Origin: Paenibacillus eucommiae
GTDB lineage: Bacteria; Bacillota; Bacilli; Paenibacillales; NBRC-103111
Direction of reading: 5' to 3'
DNA length: 64,000 nt
Assembly: GCF_017874215.1 (NCBI RefSeq)
Contig: NZ_JAGGLB010000028.1
Coordinates: 1-64,000 of the forward strand
Within the stretch, counting starts at the first letter, position 1; the number at the start of each line of letters is the position of its first letter. The notes below the pieces were generated by a model, which was given only the letters and a program-made list of their open reading frames with translations, had not been told where the DNA came from and ran no database searches. Positions 54,587-63,495 of the stretch are shown here, one piece after another. The position numbers and the translations under genes are program-made.

Positions 54587-55184
54587 AGCGGTCGTTCGTC
54601 GGCTGCCCATCTATCTGCGCTATTTGAATGAGCTGACTATGAAAAGCATCACAACGGTATCCTCACAGGATTTGGGCCACAAGCTGGACCTGAATCCTGC
54701 GCAGATTCGTAAGGATCTTGCTTATTTCGGGGAATTCGGGAAGAAGGGGATTGGTTACGATGTTGCCTATCTTATTGAGAAAATTCAGCAGATACTGAAG
54801 CTGGACCGGCAAATCCCCGTAGCTCTTGTTGGAGCGGGTAACTTGGGCAGGGCCTTATGCAATTATAATACGTATTTGAAGGATCAAATGAAAATAGTTG
54901 CCGTTTTCGATGCATCACCGCAGAAGATAGGTGAAACGATTAACAATCTGACCGTGCAGCCGATCGAGGAGCTTAAAGATGCGGTTACAAGGTTGGGCGT
55001 TAGAATTGGCATAATTACCGTTCCTGCAATCGAAGCACAGAATGTAGCTAATCAATTTATTCATGCAGGCATAGAAGCACTTCTTAACTTTGCTCCGGTC
55101 ATTATCAAGGTTCCTTCGGAGATACGTTTGCATCATGCAGATTTCACAACTGAACTGCAGAGTTTAGCCTATTATTTGGACTAG
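54564..55184 (+). CDS. rex: Redox-sensing transcriptional repressor Rex
   Basis: A 206-residue regulator. The N-terminal winged helix (about 1-80; DLNPAQIRKDLAYFGEFGKKGIGY) binds DNA, and the Rossmann domain (GAGNLGRAL) senses NADH/NAD. It represses fermentation and respiration genes when NADH is low. The start is ATG 54564, eight bases after GGGGGA; it lies inside the end of dinG. Targets here could include hbd-ackA, though no Rex site was seen. Confidence 0.93.
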   Translation: MKNMKISEAVVRRLPIYLRYLNELTMKSITTVSSQDLGHKLDLNPAQIRKDLAYFGEFGKKGIGYDVAYLIEKIQQILKLDRQIPVALVGAGNLGRALCNYNTYLKDQMKIVAVFDASPQKIGETINNLTVQPIEELKDAVTRLGVRIGIITVPAIEAQNVANQFIHAGIEALLNFAPVIIKVPSEIRLHHADFTTELQSLAYYLD

Positions 55185-55234
55185 GAAAGCAGCTGGAAAA
55201 CGCACAAAAAACTCACAACATAGAAACAAAAATA

Positions 55235-55257
55235 ACCGCCCCAATCGGACGGTCTTT
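55235..55257. terminator. Bidirectional terminator between rex and pit
   Basis: ACCGCCC-AATC-GGACGGT with one mismatch; T residues on both sides (TCTTTTCT on plus, TATTTTTG on minus) serve the convergent genes. Confidence 0.75.
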
Positions 55258-55282
55258 TCTATGCTTGCAGGTGGTATACGAT

Positions 55283-56281
55283 CTACATCAGCCCGAACAA
55301 TACATAGTAAACAATATAGGCAAGCACGATACTAATTGGAATCGTTATGACCCAGGTCATAAGCATTCTGCCTACTGTGCCCCATTTCACATCATGGAAC
55401 CGCATAACGGTGCCTGTACCAATGATTGATGATGAAATAACATGGGTTGTCGACAAAGGCATTCCCATAAAGGTTGATGCTTGAATAACAACGGATGAAG
55501 TCAAGTCTGAAGCAAAGCCGTTAATCGGCTCGATTTTGATGATTTTACGGCTTACGGTCTTAATAATACGCCAACCGCCAATTGAAGTTCCCAGCCCCAT
55601 CGCAGTTGCAGCAGATATCTTTACCCAAAGAGGTACGTCCAAAGTAGTTTGATACCCCGCTGCCACTAGTCCGAAGACGATAATCCCCATTGCCTTTTGC
55701 GCATCGTTGCTGCCGTGAGACAAGGATAACAGCCCTGCGGAAGCGATCTGCAGAGTACGAAACATGCGATTCAGCTTGGATCTGGAGGAATTGCCCTTCC
55801 AAATGACGAGCTTCTTGATAATGGCCATGATGATAAATCCAAGTGCAAAAGCAATAATGGGTGAAAGAACAAGGATATAGATGATCTTGAGAAATCCGCT
55901 CCAATTCACAGAAGCGATGCCTGCTCCCGCAATAACAGCACCTGCAAGCGATCCGAACAAGGTGTGTGAAGAGGAAGATGGGATACCGAAATACCAGGTC
56001 GCCAGATTCCAGAGAATCGCTGAAATCAGAGCGGCGATCACAATATGTTCGCCATTTAAGATCTTTGAAGGATCTGCGATGGAGCCTCCGACTGTCGAAG
56101 CAACCTTGGAGGAAATAATAGCTCCTACAAAGTTAAGCACCGCTGCGTAGATAACAGCGAAGCGCGGAGTTAAAGCTCTCGTAGAAATGGAAGTGGCGAT
56201 AGCATTGGCCGTGTCATGGAACCCATTAATGAAGTCAAAGATCAACGCCAATACAACAATAATAATAAGTATGGTAAGCAT
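55283..56281 (-). CDS. pit: Low-affinity inorganic phosphate transporter (Pit)
   Basis: A 332-residue membrane carrier with about ten hydrophobic segments. The duplicated PiT signatures are visible: FINGFHDTANAIATSI near the N-terminus, GIPSSSSHTLFGS, and LSLSHGSNDAQKAMG with PLSTTHVISSSI in the second half. It moves metal phosphate with protons. AGGAGG precedes its start on the minus strand. The gene upstream encodes its accessory protein. Confidence 0.95.
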   Translation of the reverse strand: MLTILIIIVVLALIFDFINGFHDTANAIATSISTRALTPRFAVIYAAVLNFVGAIISSKVASTVGGSIADPSKILNGEHIVIAALISAILWNLATWYFGIPSSSSHTLFGSLAGAVIAGAGIASVNWSGFLKIIYILVLSPIIAFALGFIIMAIIKKLVIWKGNSSRSKLNRMFRTLQIASAGLLSLSHGSNDAQKAMGIIVFGLVAAGYQTTLDVPLWVKISAATAMGLGTSIGGWRIIKTVSRKIIKIEPINGFASDLTSSVVIQASTFMGMPLSTTHVISSSIIGTGTVMRFHDVKWGTVGRMLMTWVITIPISIVLAYIVYYVLFGLM

Positions 56282-56303
56282 GCTTTCCTCCTACAACTGG
56301 TCC

Positions 56304-56930
56304 TTAAGAATAACGTAGAACGACACTTTCCAAAATGTTGGCAACATCTTCGCAGGCATCGGTCGTTTGTTCCAATCTTTCGTACATTTCCTTCAGGTTG
56401 AAATCCTCGTAGGGATCTTTTTTGGCAAGGAAAATTTGACGGATTCCTTCGCGCATCAGACGATCTCCATCATTCTCCAAGCTGTTGATCTGTACGGTAT
56501 GCTCCGTAATTTGCATATATTTCTTCTTTGGAAGCAGCTTGAACGCGTCCAAAATATGTTGGCAGGAATCGACAATAACTGCAGAAAATTCTTTCATCAC
56601 ATTATCGACCCTGGTTATATTCAAATAATCAAAGCGCGCCATCGTGGCTTCAATGCCGTCGGTAACATCATCGAGCTTGGAGGCAAGTTCCAAAATGTCC
56701 TCGCGGTCAAGCGGGGTAATAAACACTTTGTTCAGACCTTTGAAAATTTCATGGGTTATATGGTCTCCTGTGTGCTCGAGATCCTTAATAACATCGAAAA
56801 AATCCGAAAGAGGCTTGTCCCCCATCATCGCAGTACGAAATGTTTGTGCAGTAAGCAGCGCATTTTCTGCCGATTTGATCAGCAGCTGGAGAAAATCAGC
56901 TTCTCCTTTTTTGGTAAATAACATAGACAT
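56304..56930 (-). CDS. PhoU-like Pit accessory protein (DUF47)
   Basis: A 208-residue helical protein of the DUF47 family, related to PhoU and normally cotranscribed with pit, which it is thought to regulate. Paired helices with EDGD/H-type metal sites (for example KDLEHTGDHI and SLENDGDRL) are visible. It is 22 bases upstream of pit on the same strand. Confidence 0.93.
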   Translation of the reverse strand: MSMLFTKKGEADFLQLLIKSAENALLTAQTFRTAMMGDKPLSDFFDVIKDLEHTGDHITHEIFKGLNKVFITPLDREDILELASKLDDVTDGIEATMARFDYLNITRVDNVMKEFSAVIVDSCQHILDAFKLLPKKKYMQITEHTVQINSLENDGDRLMREGIRQIFLAKKDPYEDFNLKEMYERLEQTTDACEDVANILESVVLRYS

Positions 56931-57218
56931 AAAGGTCCCCCTTAAAGTTAGAATTTAGAATAAATTACCATACAGACCCGTTTCTCTTGTAAAACTTTCC
57001 ATTTACAATAAATTAACAAAAAAGTGTCGAAACAGCGTGGATTTTGAAAAGAAAACTCACAAAATTAAAAATATCATAATAAACGTTAAGAAAGCAATGA
57101 AAATCATCGTAATATTTTTAAATATTGTCCAAAAAGCGTATTCTTGATTTTAAAGGCTTGAAGTTGTACATTGGAAAAGACAAATGGTTTCGAGTAAAGA
57201 CAGAGAGGACTATAAATA
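56931..57218. other. Divergent control region of the pit operon and mtaD
   Basis: 288 AT-rich bases without a gene. TTTACA on the minus strand near 56990 could be a -35 for the pit operon, but no good -10 at correct spacing was found. ACAGAGAGGAC before 57219 serves mtaD. Confidence 0.5.
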
Positions 57219-58514
57219 ATGAAAAAAACGATCATAATAAATGGAATTTTCGTAACTGTTGACGAAGTTGCACCTCTGATCAGAGGCTGCATGGTAATAG
57301 AGCAAGACCGCATCATTTATATAGGAGAGCAAGCACCTGAGCCTCTGGAAGCTTATGACGAAGTCATAAACGGCCATAACAGGCTCTATATGCCTGGACT
57401 TGTAAATACACACTGTCATGCTGCCATGTCGCTTCTGCGCGGGTATGGAGACGATCTGGCGCTGCAGATATGGCTGGAGGAGAAAATGTGGCCTATGGAG
57501 GCTAAATTTTCTGCCAAGGATGTCAGGTGGGGGACACAACTATCCATTCTAGAGATGATTAAAGGCGGCACGACCACATTTGTAGATATGTACGATCATA
57601 TGGATGAAGTAGCACAGGCTGTCGAGCAATCAGGCATGCGCGGCTGCTTAACTCGCGGCGTGATCGGATTATGCCCGCCTGAGGTGCAAGATGCAAAGCT
57701 GAAGGAAGCGACAGCATTCGCCAGAAACTGGAATGGCAAGGCTGATGGGCGTATTACAACCATGATGTCACCACATGCACCCTATACATGTCCTCCTGAT
57801 TATATAGAACGGATCGTTCAAGCAGCACATGATCTGGATTTGCCGATACATACGCATATGTCTGAAACACTCCGTGAAGTTCTTGCCAATGAACAGCAGT
57901 ATGGCTTAAGACCTGTAGAGCATCTGGAGAAGCTTGGCGTGTTTACGCGTCCTACCCTGGTTGCTCATGGTGTGCATCTGACAAATGAGGAAATCTCGAT
58001 ACTTGCTAAATATTCGGTCCATGTTTCCCATAATCCGGGCAGCAATCTAAAGCTGGCAAGTGGTATCGCGCGTGTGCAGGAGCTGCAGCATGCAGGGGTT
58101 AAAGTTTCCCTGGGGACGGATTCATCTGCTTCTAATAATAATCTTGACATGTTCGAAGAGATGAGGCTGGCAGCGCTGATTCACAAAGGAGTGTCAGGCG
58201 ATCCGCTGGCGGTTCCGGCAAAGGAAGCATTAAGAATGGCTACACTGACAGGTGCGGAGTCTCTCTGGCTTCCGGATGTGGGTCAGCTTAAGGCTGGCAT
58301 GAAGGCAGATTTTATCGCACTGGATCTCGACCAGCCCCACTTACTTCCGAAAACAGATTTCATCTCTCATATTGTTTACTCGGCTTCGGCAAAAGATGTA
58401 ATCGATGTGTGTGTTGACGGAAATTGGATCGTTCGCGGCGGAGCCTGTCTGACCCTTGATGAAGAACGGATTAAACGTGAGTTTGAGCTATGTTTTGAAG
58501 GGCTGCTTGGTTAG
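57219..58514 (+). CDS. mtaD: 5-methylthioadenosine/S-adenosylhomocysteine deaminase
   Basis: A metal-dependent amidohydrolase of 431 residues. NTHCHAAM (HxH), the later HTHMSE, HGVHL and SLGTDSSASNNN place it with the MTA/SAH deaminases, which turn methylthioadenosine or S-adenosylhomocysteine into the inosyl forms. Related chlorohydrolases share the motifs, so substrate range is inferred. Confidence 0.9.
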   Translation: MKKTIIINGIFVTVDEVAPLIRGCMVIEQDRIIYIGEQAPEPLEAYDEVINGHNRLYMPGLVNTHCHAAMSLLRGYGDDLALQIWLEEKMWPMEAKFSAKDVRWGTQLSILEMIKGGTTTFVDMYDHMDEVAQAVEQSGMRGCLTRGVIGLCPPEVQDAKLKEATAFARNWNGKADGRITTMMSPHAPYTCPPDYIERIVQAAHDLDLPIHTHMSETLREVLANEQQYGLRPVEHLEKLGVFTRPTLVAHGVHLTNEEISILAKYSVHVSHNPGSNLKLASGIARVQELQHAGVKVSLGTDSSASNNNLDMFEEMRLAALIHKGVSGDPLAVPAKEALRMATLTGAESLWLPDVGQLKAGMKADFIALDLDQPHLLPKTDFISHIVYSASAKDVIDVCVDGNWIVRGGACLTLDEERIKREFELCFEGLLG

Positions 58515-58579
58515 CTTATCTTTAGCTGCGCTTAAAGCTCTTGGATCTAGGCCGCTAAGAAAGGAGCTGACACAATTTG

Positions 58580-59068
58580 ATGACCTGGAAAAGGAATTTG
58601 ATTATTACTGTATTTATCCTTGGAACTTTGATTTTTGTGCTCAGTCGTTTTTACATAAATGTGCAGAGCGAGTATTGGAGTGAGGAGTCCAAGGCGGTTC
58701 AAACTGCTTACGCGAAATCGGCTTTGAAGAAAGCTTCCAAAGTTGAAGCCTTCTATGGGGACAAGCCTCTTCAGATCATATCCGGTGAAGACGAGAACGG
58801 TGAACAGATTTTCGTCTGGGTTGCTGGTGAAGAGGTTCATGTTGAGAAGGCTGCTGACGCTGCTTCGGAGCAGCAAATTCGCGACACGATGAAACAAAAG
58901 GACCCAGCACTCGAGCTAATGCGAGTGATGCCTGGCTTAATCGAAGGCAAGTATGTATGGGAAGTTTTTTACAAGAAGAAAGAAGCCTCCGGAACCCGGT
59001 ATTATTATGACTATTACCATTTTCATGATGGAAGCTTTATCGACACGTATCGGCTCAGCCTGCAATAA
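58580..59068 (+). CDS. ypmB: YpmB family protein (DUF5590)
   Basis: A 162-residue membrane-anchored protein: one N-terminal hydrophobic segment (about 6-24) and an outside domain of PepSY-like form. It matches YpmB, found between dinG and asnS in B. subtilis. AAGGAG precedes TTG 58577/ATG 58580; either could be used. Function unknown. Confidence 0.86.
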   Translation: MTWKRNLIITVFILGTLIFVLSRFYINVQSEYWSEESKAVQTAYAKSALKKASKVEAFYGDKPLQIISGEDENGEQIFVWVAGEEVHVEKAADAASEQQIRDTMKQKDPALELMRVMPGLIEGKYVWEVFYKKKEASGTRYYYDYYHFHDGSFIDTYRLSLQ

Positions 59069-59080
59069 GGTTGGGCTTTT
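59053..59080 (+). terminator. Terminator overlapping the end of ypmB
   Basis: GCTCAGCC (59053-59060) pairs with GGTTGGGC (59069-59076) using two G-T pairs, then four T residues. It begins inside the ypmB coding region. Confidence 0.6.
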
Positions 59081-59128
59081 CAAACTTCCCTTCCACACTT
59101 TACATCACCATTTTTGATATATAGTATG

Positions 59129-59145
59129 CTATACTATTCGTATAG
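59129..59145. promoter_or_regulatory. Dyad and possible promoter ahead of the FtsH-like pair
   Basis: CTATAC-N5-GTATAG forms a symmetrical site within an AT-rich promoter-like stretch (TTGATA near 59114 and TATACT/TATAGT further on, spacing not ideal). It could be an operator. Confidence 0.35.
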
Positions 59146-59188
59146 TAATTTGTATTAAAAATCGTTTATAGAAAGGGGGCGTTGGCTG

Positions 59189-59722
59189 ATGAAGCTGCGT
59201 CTCTTACCCGTAGCTATAAGTGTGATTGTTTCTTTCGTTATTTTATTCGGGGGCTGGTTCGCCTATCATAGCTTGGCCATGGAACAGCCCTTAACAGGAG
59301 TCATCAATAAGCTGCCAGGTGTAGAGCATTCTAGTATAGCTATGAATAGCGCACAGGTTAAGATAGAATTAACTTTAAAGGAAGATGCAGACCTTCGGGA
59401 AATTGTTCGTAACATTAACTTGGAGGGTGCTTCCATTGTTGGCAAACGGCAGCTGGTTATTAAGCCTGTTGGCAATACCTCTCCTGAGCTGGAAGCTTGG
59501 TGGTCCAAGGCTTTATTCGATGTGGCACAAGCGATGGAAAACAGGCAGTATTCAGATATACCGAAAAATTTGGAAGAGCTGGCCTTATCCGATCAGGGAA
59601 TGAAGGTAGATACGCAGATGGATGACAGCTATGTATACGTCAGACTTACGGATGGGACAAACAGTAAATTTCTTATGCTGCCCCGCATATCCGCTAAGAT
59701 AGGAGTGTGGCCTAATGAGTAA
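59189..59722 (+). CDS. Unknown membrane-anchored protein paired with the FtsH-like protease
   Basis: A 177-residue protein with one N-terminal hydrophobic segment (about 7-27) and an outside domain of about 150 residues. I do not recognise it. AGGGGGCG precedes ATG 59189, and its end overlaps the protease gene by 8 bases, so the two are translated together. The outside domain may supply what the protease lacks. Confidence 0.75.
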   Translation: MKLRLLPVAISVIVSFVILFGGWFAYHSLAMEQPLTGVINKLPGVEHSSIAMNSAQVKIELTLKEDADLREIVRNINLEGASIVGKRQLVIKPVGNTSPELEAWWSKALFDVAQAMENRQYSDIPKNLEELALSDQGMKVDTQMDDSYVYVRLTDGTNSKFLMLPRISAKIGVWPNE

Positions 59723-61214
59723 GCTCGGTAAAGAGATATGTATTGGATTTATTCCTGTGTTATTGATTTTTCTGATGTATGTTGGAATTAATGTTATGCC
59801 GATTTTATTTATTGGTGCTGTTGCCTTCTTTTTATTTTTTATGATACGCGGCAGAGCAGGTATGGGAGCGGCTCCTGGCGACCGGAAAAATAAAGGACGT
59901 ACACCGGCGTTCTTAAATTTTGATCAGATCGGCGGGCAGGATCGTGCCAAGAAAGAGCTGATGGAAGGGCTCGATTTTCTGATCAAGCATGAACAGATTA
60001 AGAAGCTTGGTATTCGGCCCCTTAAGGGGATTTTGCTCACTGGGCCTCCAGGAACGGGTAAAACCTTAATGGCCAAAGCATCCGCCCATTATACGAATTC
60101 TGTTTATGTAGCTGCTTCAGGCAGTGAATTTGTGGAGATGTATGTAGGTGTCGGAGCTAGCCGAGTGCGTGACCTGTTTAAAGAAGCGCGTACCAAAGCA
60201 CAAAAGGAAGGCAAGGACAGCGCAATCGTATTTATTGATGAAATCGATGTGATCGGCGGCAGCCGTGACGGTGGTCAGCACCGTGAGTATGATCAGACGC
60301 TTAACCAATTGCTGACAGAGATGGACGGCATTCATACGGACGAAAGTCCCCGAATTCTAATCATGGCGGCGACTAACCGCAAGGAAATGCTGGATAGTGC
60401 TCTGCTGCGTCCTGGCAGGTTTGACCGGCATATCGATGTGGAGCTTCCTGATAAAAAAGGGCGCTTGTCTATTTTGTCCATTCATATGAAAAACAAACCG
60501 ATTGCGAAGGACGTTTCCATGGAGCAAATCGCAGAGGAAACCTTCGGATTTTCCGGAGCCCAGCTTGAAAGCGTGCTGAATGAAGGAGCTATTTATGCGC
60601 TTCGTGAAGAGAAACCGGCCATTGAGCAGCAGCATTTGTCATCGGCCATAGACAAGGTGATGATGGGTGAACGGACAGATCGTGAGTCCACTCAAGAAGA
60701 GAAGGAACGGGTAGCTTATCATGAGCTGGGACATGCTATCGTTGCCGAAATCATGCGTCCGGGCTCAGTCTCCCAGGTGACAGTAAGTCCGCGGGGGAAG
60801 GCGTTAGGTTATGTAAGACATAATCCGCAGCAGGATCAGTATTTGTATACCAAGGAACATATCGAGCAGCAGATTATGATTGCGCTTGGCGGCTCAGTAG
60901 CTGAAGAAATATTCTACGGAGGACGGAGCACCGGATCGCGCAACGACTTTGAACAAGCTCTGCAAATGGTTCGCAACATGATGGATTCAGGCTTAACCTC
61001 ACTTGGCATTGTCCATCGTGATATGGTCACGAAGGAAGAGCTAATGAAGGAGAATGCAGCCATTATGGAGGAGTTGACGAACCGTACAAGAGAACTGCTC
61101 GATAAGCAGCGGAATGTATTTGAACATTCCTTCCAAATCTTGATGAAGGAAGAGGTTCTTTCAGGTACAGCATTCCGGGAGCTTCTAACAAGCAGCAGCT
61201 CTAGAATTGCTTAG
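59715..61214 (+). CDS. Short FtsH-like AAA membrane metalloprotease
   Basis: A 499-residue FtsH paralogue. Two membrane segments (about 8-26 and 28-46) are nearly adjacent, so the usual outside domain is missing. The AAA module has Walker A GPPGTGKT at 110-117, Walker B IVFIDEID at 171-178 and RPGRFDR at 232-238. The protease has HELGH at 336-340 and the third zinc ligand D411 in RNDFEQA. All catalytic residues are kept, so it should be active. It is coupled to the small membrane gene upstream. Confidence 0.93.
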   Translation: MSKLGKEICIGFIPVLLIFLMYVGINVMPILFIGAVAFFLFFMIRGRAGMGAAPGDRKNKGRTPAFLNFDQIGGQDRAKKELMEGLDFLIKHEQIKKLGIRPLKGILLTGPPGTGKTLMAKASAHYTNSVYVAASGSEFVEMYVGVGASRVRDLFKEARTKAQKEGKDSAIVFIDEIDVIGGSRDGGQHREYDQTLNQLLTEMDGIHTDESPRILIMAATNRKEMLDSALLRPGRFDRHIDVELPDKKGRLSILSIHMKNKPIAKDVSMEQIAEETFGFSGAQLESVLNEGAIYALREEKPAIEQQHLSSAIDKVMMGERTDRESTQEEKERVAYHELGHAIVAEIMRPGSVSQVTVSPRGKALGYVRHNPQQDQYLYTKEHIEQQIMIALGGSVAEEIFYGGRSTGSRNDFEQALQMVRNMMDSGLTSLGIVHRDMVTKEELMKENAAIMEELTNRTRELLDKQRNVFEHSFQILMKEEVLSGTAFRELLTSSSSRIA

Positions 61215-61223
61215 TCCAATGTT

Positions 61224-61256
61224 ACCGCCGCCCTTCCCGGGGATTGGCGGTTTTTT
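61224..61256 (+). terminator. Terminator after the FtsH-like gene
   Basis: ACCGCC (61224-61229) pairs with GGCGGT (61246-61251), then T residues; inner CCC/GGG adds pairs. Confidence 0.9.
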
Positions 61257-61352
61257 AATGAAATATGCGGTGGAACGATGTATCATAGAGGAAGAAGGGT
61301 TATCCTAATATCCTATGTCAGATGAATGTTCATGGAAAGGAGCAGCGTACAT

Positions 61353-62225
61353 ATGACCTACAAAACAATTGGCGTCGTGGGCGGAGGCACTATGGGACAA
61401 GGCATTGCCGAAATGCTGGCTGCTCGCGGATTGGATGTAAGGCTAGTTGAAAAATCACCGGAAATACTTGAGCATGCTCTAAATATGATCACAGTCAGTC
61501 TTGATAAACAAATTAATCGCTGGGCTTTAACCGAAGCAGAGAAAAAGCTGATACTTTCAAGAATACATAAAGCCGATGCCCTTGAAGACTTGGCTGGCTG
61601 CGATATGGTCATTGAAACGATCAGTGAGGATATGAACGCGAAGAAGCATATTTTTTTTCAGCTGACTCAAATTTGTCCTCCTCCTACTATATTGGCCAGC
61701 AATACTTCAGCTTTAAGCCTGACGGAAATCGCTGCCGTAACGACAAGCCCGGAGCGTATTATCGGGATGCATTTTCTGCATCCTGTGGCCAAAATCCATT
61801 TGGTAGAAGTTGTCCGCGGTATGAAAACCTCTGATGCAACCTTTGAAGCGACTCGTCGCTTTGTAGATGATATTATCCAGAAAAAAAGTATTAAGGTATA
61901 CGAATCGCCCGGCTATATCACAAGCCGCTTAATCTGTACATTGATCAACGAAGCCTTGCATACTTTATCAGAGGGGGTTGCTTCTGCTGAGGATATCGAT
62001 ACAGCTATGCGCATCGGCTATGGCTTTCGTTTTGGCCCGCTTGAAATGTGTGACCGCTTCGGACTCGATTCTGTACAAGCTGCGCTGGAGGAAATGTTCC
62101 GTGAATTTGGCGACATCAAATATCGTCCATCTCATCTGCTTAAGCAAATGGTACGGGCTGGTCATCTTGGTGTCAAAACGGGAGAGGGCTTCTTTCGTTA
62201 CGATGAGGACGGTGATCGGCTATGA
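61353..62225 (+). CDS. hbd: 3-hydroxyacyl-CoA (3-hydroxybutyryl-CoA) dehydrogenase
   Basis: A 290-residue NAD-dependent dehydrogenase. The Rossmann motif GVVGGGTMGQGIAEMLA is at the N-terminus, and SNTSALSLTEIA with GMHFLHPVAKIHLVEVV carries the active-site histidine. The C-terminal dimer domain ends at GVKTGEGFF. The start is ATG 61353 after AAAGGAG. The stop overlaps ackA by 4 bases. Butyryl-CoA or fatty acid metabolism is likely; the substrate is inferred. Confidence 0.92.
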   Translation: MTYKTIGVVGGGTMGQGIAEMLAARGLDVRLVEKSPEILEHALNMITVSLDKQINRWALTEAEKKLILSRIHKADALEDLAGCDMVIETISEDMNAKKHIFFQLTQICPPPTILASNTSALSLTEIAAVTTSPERIIGMHFLHPVAKIHLVEVVRGMKTSDATFEATRRFVDDIIQKKSIKVYESPGYITSRLICTLINEALHTLSEGVASAEDIDTAMRIGYGFRFGPLEMCDRFGLDSVQAALEEMFREFGDIKYRPSHLLKQMVRAGHLGVKTGEGFFRYDEDGDRL

Positions 62226-63451
62226 GAATTCTAGTTATCAATGCAGGAAGCTCGTCACTCAAATATCAACTGTTTGATATGGCGAATGAAACTGTTCTGG
62301 CTAAAGGTAAGGTAGAGAGAATCGGGATGGATACAGCCATTCTGACCCATGAGCCGGATAGTAAACCGGAAGTCCGTGAAGTAAGCGAAATTCTTGATCA
62401 CACAACGGCTATTCGCAGAGTGCTGGATATGCTTGTTCATCCCAGGGATGGATTGCTGCGGGTAATCTCAGAAATTGATGCAGTCGGTCACAGGGTGGTT
62501 CACGGAGGAGAAGCCTTTAAAGGCTCTGTGCTTGTAGATAGTGAAGTGAAGCGGGAAATCAAGAAACTTTTTGACCTTGCTCCGCTTCATAATCCTGCCC
62601 ATATATTGGGCATTGAGGCTGTAGAGACCAATATGCCGCATGTACCGCAGGTTGTTGTTTTTGATACTGCGTTTCATCAAACGATGCCTCCGGCTGCTTA
62701 CTTATATCCGGTTCCAATGGCCTTCTACCGCAAACATAAGGTGCGCCGTTATGGCTTTCATGGAACTTCCCATCAGTATGTCAGCGAGCGGGCTGCCGCT
62801 TTTCTGGGGCGGTCACTTGAGCAGCTCAAGATTATTACCTGTCACATAGGAAATGGTGCGAGCCTGAGTGCCGTTATGGGTGGTAAATCGGTGGATACCA
62901 GTATGGGGATGACTCCATTGGAGGGACTGATGATGGGGACGCGCAGCGGCGATCTTGACCCCGCTATCGTTCCTTATGCCATGGGCAAGGAGGACTTAAC
63001 GATCGGAGAGGTTAACTCCATGCTTAACAGACACAGCGGCCTGCTGGCGATCTCAGGAACAAGCAGCGATATGCGGGAAATTGAAGAAGCAAAAGCAGCC
63101 GGAGATAAACAGGCGACCCTGGCGTTTGATATGTTTGAGTACCGCTTGCGGAAATATATCGGAGCTTACGCCGCGGCAATGGATGGCGTGGATGTGCTCG
63201 TGTTCACAGCAGGAATTGGGGAAAATTCCGAGCTGCTGCGCCGTTCAGTATGCGAACGCTTAACCTTTCTTGGCATTGATCTAGATGAAGAGCTTAACCG
63301 TACTGGCAGTGGGACGGAGCGAACCATTTCACGACCGGGCTCAAGAGTCGAGGTGCTGGTTATTCCAACGAATGAAGAGTGGATGATCGCAAGAGACACT
63401 TATGTCCTCGTAAAGGAAAGGGGATTGTTGAAGCCGAATGTTGTACAATAA
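62222..63451 (+). CDS. ackA: Acetate kinase
   Basis: Converts acetyl phosphate and ADP to acetate and ATP. It has 409 residues. VINAGSSSLKYQLFD, GHRVVHGGE, FDTAFHQTMP, RRYGFHGTSHQYV and the ATP-binding FTAGIGENS are all present. It is coupled to hbd through an overlapping ATGA. A kinase acting on butyrate or propionate cannot be excluded, given the hbd neighbour, but the motifs favour acetate. Confidence 0.95.
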   Translation: MRILVINAGSSSLKYQLFDMANETVLAKGKVERIGMDTAILTHEPDSKPEVREVSEILDHTTAIRRVLDMLVHPRDGLLRVISEIDAVGHRVVHGGEAFKGSVLVDSEVKREIKKLFDLAPLHNPAHILGIEAVETNMPHVPQVVVFDTAFHQTMPPAAYLYPVPMAFYRKHKVRRYGFHGTSHQYVSERAAAFLGRSLEQLKIITCHIGNGASLSAVMGGKSVDTSMGMTPLEGLMMGTRSGDLDPAIVPYAMGKEDLTIGEVNSMLNRHSGLLAISGTSSDMREIEEAKAAGDKQATLAFDMFEYRLRKYIGAYAAAMDGVDVLVFTAGIGENSELLRRSVCERLTFLGIDLDEELNRTGSGTERTISRPGSRVEVLVIPTNEEWMIARDTYVLVKERGLLKPNVVQ

Positions 63452-63495
63452 GAGGAATATTATGAATTCCAATTCCATTACGGGGGGAAATCCAT

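Noticed and set aside
63452-63495. T-box leader ahead of asnS
   Set aside because: Only 44 bases separate ackA and asnS and no T-box sequence is present.
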